This document shows positions 59,799-64,000 of a DNA stretch of 64,000 bases, piece after piece (the stretch's first letter is position 1; every line of letters begins with the position of its first letter). A model generated the notes under the pieces. That model ran no database searches. It had not been told where the DNA came from and saw only the letters and a list, made by a program, of their open reading frames with translations. The position numbers and the translations under genes are program-made. This DNA is from Physcomitrium patens (Eukaryota; Streptophyta; Bryopsida; Funariales; Funariaceae). The stretch is taken from NCBI RefSeq assembly GCF_000002425.4, contig NC_037254.1:14109850-14173849 (forward strand), given 5' to 3'.

Positions 59799-60346
59799 TG
59801 TCAAGGAAAAGAACTCAAAAAAGATACATAAACAAGTAAAATATGTATCAAAGAGAGATGACAAATTTATATAAGTATGTATATATATTCAAGAAGAAAT
59901 TAAAATAACTATTACCAAAAGATAAGAAAAACTAAAGATCCTTAAAATTAGACTAGAAGCAAGAAAAGTATTGATAAGAGTGAAAAAAGCTTTATACTTG
60001 CCTCTATATATAATATCTAACTAAATACTATTAGACAACGTTCTATAGAACCTCTAACACGTCTAATTTGTGAAATACATATCTTAACTTATAAGACAAG
60101 TTTCTTATATGTGTGCCATATCATTAATTTGTACCACAAGCTATCAACACATGAAACACATGGCAAATTTGTTAGCCATTTTTTTAATCTATCAATTTCC
60201 TATAGACACGTATAAAAATAAAATTACATCTATAAAGCTTATAGAAAGCTTTTTTATAAGATATTATCAAATTAATCTATTTTATTTATTTCTATATATT
60301 CATATTATCTAAATAACTATTGAAATAAATATGTATGTATATGATA
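59799..60346 (-). repeat. LTR-like repeat, family B copy 5 (minus)
   Basis: It starts TGTCAAGGAAA and runs through the family landmarks in the same order as 149-666 (AAGTATTGATAAGAGTGA, AACGTTCTATAGAACCTCTA). With copy 4 it forms a large inverted repeat. The 340 bp between them are AT-rich with no coding sequence. Confidence 0.65.
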
Positions 60347-60589
60347 TTATCATCTTTTTAGAAACAAATTCCATAAAGATAAGTAATTACATGTTGATGC
60401 AGTCTAAGATGGGATGAATTAGTATTTTTACATACTCTGATCTTTGTTTCTTTTAAAGGTAGTTAATAGGTCTTTTCAACCATTGATAATATTTTATTCT
60501 AGGATATGAAGTCTATCCTAATATTTAATCATTGTTATTGCTTTTGTAACTTTTTTCAAATAAAATATTTGTAAAAATATCAAGAGTTG

Positions 60590-61345
60590 TTTCTACCTCT
60601 AATAAAATCACCAAATATTGGAAGTCGCTTCCAAGCTCATGACACCAAATGTGTTATATCTTGCCATCTATTCAAAGAAGAAAATATTATTCTTAAAGTT
60701 CTTTATTTCTATTGTATTGTCTTAAAGGCTATGACAATTGAAATGTCTTATTTGATAACTTAGCAAATGATAACTCTTCAATTAAATCTATTGGATGTTG
60801 ATTCTTCATTTTGTTATTGCTACTAATATAAAGAAATTATAATGATAGATAGAAGATAGAATACAATCTTCATTGAACATCCTTTCTTTTATAATAAAAA
60901 ATTATTTGATTCTTCATCTTAATTTTTGTTATAAACATCCAATAAAAAGATTTTAGAAATATTTTAAGAATATTTTTTTATATTCTAAAAGATTTTAGAA
61001 GATTATCAAAATATATTTCAATAATAGATTTTAAAAAGTTTTAAAGAGATTAAAGAAGTTATCTAAGAAGTTCCCTAAAATTACTTTATTTTCAAGCAAT
61101 ATGGAGACTTCTCGAGAAGCTTTCTATTATCTAATATATATTAGAGTTGAGATTAATAAGATCCTTAGTCTTGGCAACACATCTCTTAGAGCTCTATTTC
61201 ACCTCTCTAGATATTGATTTTGTACTCATTTGATTTAATTAAGTTCTTACTAATTTTTTTGTTGAATTTTTTTTTATTCAACTTCTTGTTTGATCTTTTG
61301 TATAGTATATCTATGATAGTTTGTCAAAATTACCTTCTTATTAAT
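60590..61345 (+). repeat. composite repeat R-K, second copy
   Basis: R (60590-60940) matches 28000-28400, and K (60940-61345) matches 44525-44985, including TAATATATATTAGAGTTGAG. The heat-shock-like array is decayed here (TATTCTAAAAGATTTTAGAA). Confidence 0.5.
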
Positions 61346-61368
61346 ATTAAAGCTTAATTGTAATAATG

Positions 61369-61841
61369 CATTCATATTATTGATGCATAGAGATAAGTAA
61401 TTGGAGTTATTTTTGAAAAGTTTCTAGAAGTTTTTAGAATTAGAGCTTGATTGGTGGTTCATATAGGATCTACCATAAAACATTCTAAAAGGACTTAGGG
61501 TAGTTATCTAGATAGAGCCACTTCTAAAACCTTCTAGAAGGGGTCATTATTTTAATAGGGTCCATCATTAGAAGCATTCTAAAAAGTTCCAACAAAATAT
61601 TAATAAGACTAGCCAAGGCCATTTGAGTATTTAGTCAAGTATAGCTTTGATTCCATTCTCTTAATAAAATTTGATTTATATTTTTTTATTATATTTTTTA
61701 TATTTTTTTTTGCTTTGTTCTACTTTTTATTGTTTCATTTTTTTTTTTATTCTAGTTTGATCTATCTTATGTTATGATTGGATTTATATTGCTGTAGATT
61801 AGAAGGATTTTAGATCTTAGAAAGAGTTCAGTATTATTTCA
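61369..61841 (+). repeat. 5' LTR of gypsy element I
   Basis: It starts TGTAATAATGC, ends TTATTTCA directly before the primer site, and matches the LTR of element H (43619-44116). It contains heat-shock-like TTCTAGAAGTTTTTAGAA at 61422-61439 and CCTTCTAGAAGG near 61530. Confidence 0.75.
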
Positions 61842-61842
61842 T

Positions 61843-61854
61843 TGGTATCAGAGC
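61843..61854 (+). promoter_or_regulatory. primer binding site, initiator-Met tRNA type
   Basis: TGGTATCAGAGC is the exact 12-base complement of the 3' end of plant initiator methionine tRNA, one base after the LTR. It proves this is a 5' LTR. Confidence 0.92.
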
Positions 61855-61869
61855 AAGTATTGGTCTATT

Positions 61870-64000
61870 CTTTGGTAGTGTATTCATATCCATTATTTAA
61901 TTGAAGATCAATTATTATGGTCACATTGGATACTATTTTAGAGCTACTGCAAGTTATTTTTAAGAAATCAATAGGAAAGAAAGAAGACATTATAATAGCA
62001 AAGTCTTGCAAAAAAATTGAAGAATAAGAGATATGGTGGAACAATCCTAGATAGAAGCTTAGATATAATACTTTTTAGATAAGATAGGTATTCTTAAAGG
62101 GCAAATGGAAGCTTCTAGGCCAAAGGAATTGACATCTGTTAGATTAAAATTAAGCAAGTCTAATACATATTCTAGACCCATCAATATAAAAAAAATTAGA
62201 ATGTAATCTGTTGGCTAATCATACATAATCTAGATTTTGTAAGATTATGACTTCTACTTCAAGTTCCTATGTCTCCAAATTGACAATATTTCACGGGCAG
62301 AAATAATAGATTGGTTTGTATAAGAGTTAAAATTTGTGATTTAGCGAGAGGTGGAATTAAAAGATCTACAAATGTTTAAGGAGGCAAGTAGATTTGCAGA
62401 GAATGTTGATGCTATAGATTTCAAAAACTATGGAGCATGACTTATAGCAAAGAGTCCTATTTAATACTATGGTACAAAAACCAATGTCGACCGAAATTGA
62501 TGCCCTACAAGGATCATTGATACTACAAAGACGAAAAATATTGGTGCACAAGGAATTATGTTTATACTATTGGAAATTAAGCCATCAAATTGAAGATTGT
62601 CAAAAACATCAAAATTCAGGTACCAACAAATCAAGGTGGGTTCACAATCTTGAAGCTTATCAAATCAATAAAGAAGTAGAGTAAAGACACAAGGCTCCTT
62701 AATAAAGGAATTGAAGGCCAATATTAGGAATAGTTGTTATTTCTTAGAGACAAACGACATGGCATTAAATAACTATGAGAAAGATTGATTAGTGTATCTA
62801 ATGGGTCAACTAAGAGAACAATCATGTCGAATACTTATAGATTATGGCTCTATAAAAAATTATATCTCAATTGGGATTATTAATCAATTTGGAATTAAAA
62901 TCAAGGTAATTAAAGAATGAAGTATATACCTAATAAATGACCAAGAGAATATATTAAGTATGACATGTAAAAAAAAAATCTTAAAGATGAGTGATATTTA
63001 TGCCTTGAAAGAGAATTTCATAGTAAGAAAGCTAAGATATGATATTGTTTTTGGTATGCAATTACTAAAGATGAAAAATAAGCAAGTTGATTGACTAACA
63101 AGGACAATCTCCTTTAAAAATAATAAATGTAATGTTACTTTTTGTGCATTCTCATTAAATGAGGTAGCAAAATGATTTGCAGGTAAATGCTTACTTGTAA
63201 GGAAGACCTTTATGAAGAAGTAAGTACAATATAAGCAACCAATATATGTGGTAGTTCCAAATCTTGTCTTAATGGTGGGAAAGACAATCAAAAGAGCAGA
63301 ATGAATAGAACAATTCATACATGGCTATTGAGATGTCTTTTCAATTGACTTAGTAGCATGCCACTTGATCAAGGTGCTCCCTTTCAAATAGAACTATTAT
63401 CTGGAGCCAAATTGATAAATTAGCCAATTTATTATCTAGTTTTAAATGAACTTGAAGAGCTGGAAAAGGCATTGAATGAATTCTTGGAAAAAGACCTCAT
63501 TTGAAAAAGTACTTTGCTATAAAAAATATTTATATTCTTTGCATTCAAAAATGATGATGGATTTCAACTTTGCATCGATTATTGAGGCCTCAATAATCAA
63601 ACTATTAAGAATACATATCTACTTTCATACATGGATGATCTTCTTAACCAACTTCAAGGTAAAATGATATTTAGCAAATTAAACCTTTGGAGTAGCTATT
63701 AGCAAATACCTATTGTAAAAAAAATATTTAAAAAAGATGGCATTTTTTATGCACTGTAGATAATTTGAATAACTTGTTTTATCTTTTGGTCTTACTGATG
63801 TTTCAACTTCCTTCATAGATCACATGAATAAACTGTTTTGAGATTTTTTAAATAATTATGTAGTTATCTTCATCAATGATATCTTAGCCTATAATAAAAT
63901 CTTTATAAAGCATAAGCAATATCTACAAAAAGTACTACATAGTTGCTTCTATTATAAGCAATCAAAGTGTGAACTTTGGAAGTTGGAAGTTAACTTTTTG
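61870..64000 (+). pseudogene. decayed gag, protease and RT of element I, cut by the window end
   Basis: 62469-62684 ends in a zinc-knuckle remnant, LCLYYWKLSHQIEDCQKH, with the second Cys changed to Tyr. Near 62829 RILIDYGSIKNYISIGIINQ is a retropepsin-like segment (D-x-G-S kept). RT begins near 63440 (LEELEKALNEFLEKDLI, then CIDYWGLNNQTIKNTY and MDDLLNQLQGKMIFSKL), and the region equivalent to the catalytic pair lies near 63865 (FINDIL, one Asp lost). Many stops are present. It is the same family as element H. The element continues beyond the window. Confidence 0.75.

Noticed and set aside
1-64000. tRNA and rRNA genes
   Set aside because: Scanned for A-box/B-box and cloverleaf patterns and for rRNA core motifs. 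Nothing was found beyond the primer binding sites and the 18S-antisense stretch.

Overview
The window looks like nuclear DNA of a land plant, most likely a bryophyte. The evidence is one conserved plant gene with four GT-AG introns (49.4-52.9 kb), telo-box promoter motifs (AAACCCTAA type) and many Ty3/gypsy LTR retrotransposons. The species cannot be fixed from the sequence; a small AT-rich moss-like genome is a guess. Most of the window is AT-rich. The old transposon copies have lost most C and G and carry stop codons of the kind that C-to-T deamination produces on both strands.

Layout. 0.1-7.4 kb: a solo LTR-like repeat, a decayed plant-type gypsy pol (+), and a decayed pol (-) of an unusual gypsy family whose proteins look like those of fungal gypsy elements. 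7.4-26.6 kb: a nest at least three, probably four, insertions deep. A decayed copy of the fungal-type family is cut at one codon; its halves lie at 7.44-7.97 and 24.74-26.6. Inside is an unidentified insertion, then a minus-strand element (LTRs 9.34-10.19 and 23.63-24.48) with gag, four zinc knuckles, protease, a truncated RT and a coiled-coil ORF. Inside that is a fairly recent fungal-type element (12.59-21.14) with an open 1054-codon pol frame. 26.6-45.4 kb: further decayed elements, including two concentric direct-repeat pairs, a chromodomain remnant and a plant-type gypsy RT. An LTR-like repeat at 44.2-45.0 kb carries a perfectly 5-bp-phased heat-shock-element-like array.

46.6-53.5 kb is a GC-richer gene island: a promoter, a long leader, and a 643-residue ARM/TPR protein gene in five coding exons. 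55.9-58.0 kb is a second low-repeat island. It holds telo boxes and a TATA box in front of two diverged copies of a sequence antisense to 18S rRNA (candidate C/D snoRNAs), and on the minus strand an ORF with three perfect-length 84-bp (28-residue) repeats. 58.2-64 kb returns to transposon debris, with an inverted LTR pair and the 5' part of another gypsy element whose initiator-Met-type primer binding site is intact.

The only confident cellular gene is the ARM/TPR gene. The rest is the record of repeated retrotransposon insertion and decay. All family assignments are by eye from motifs; no database was searched.
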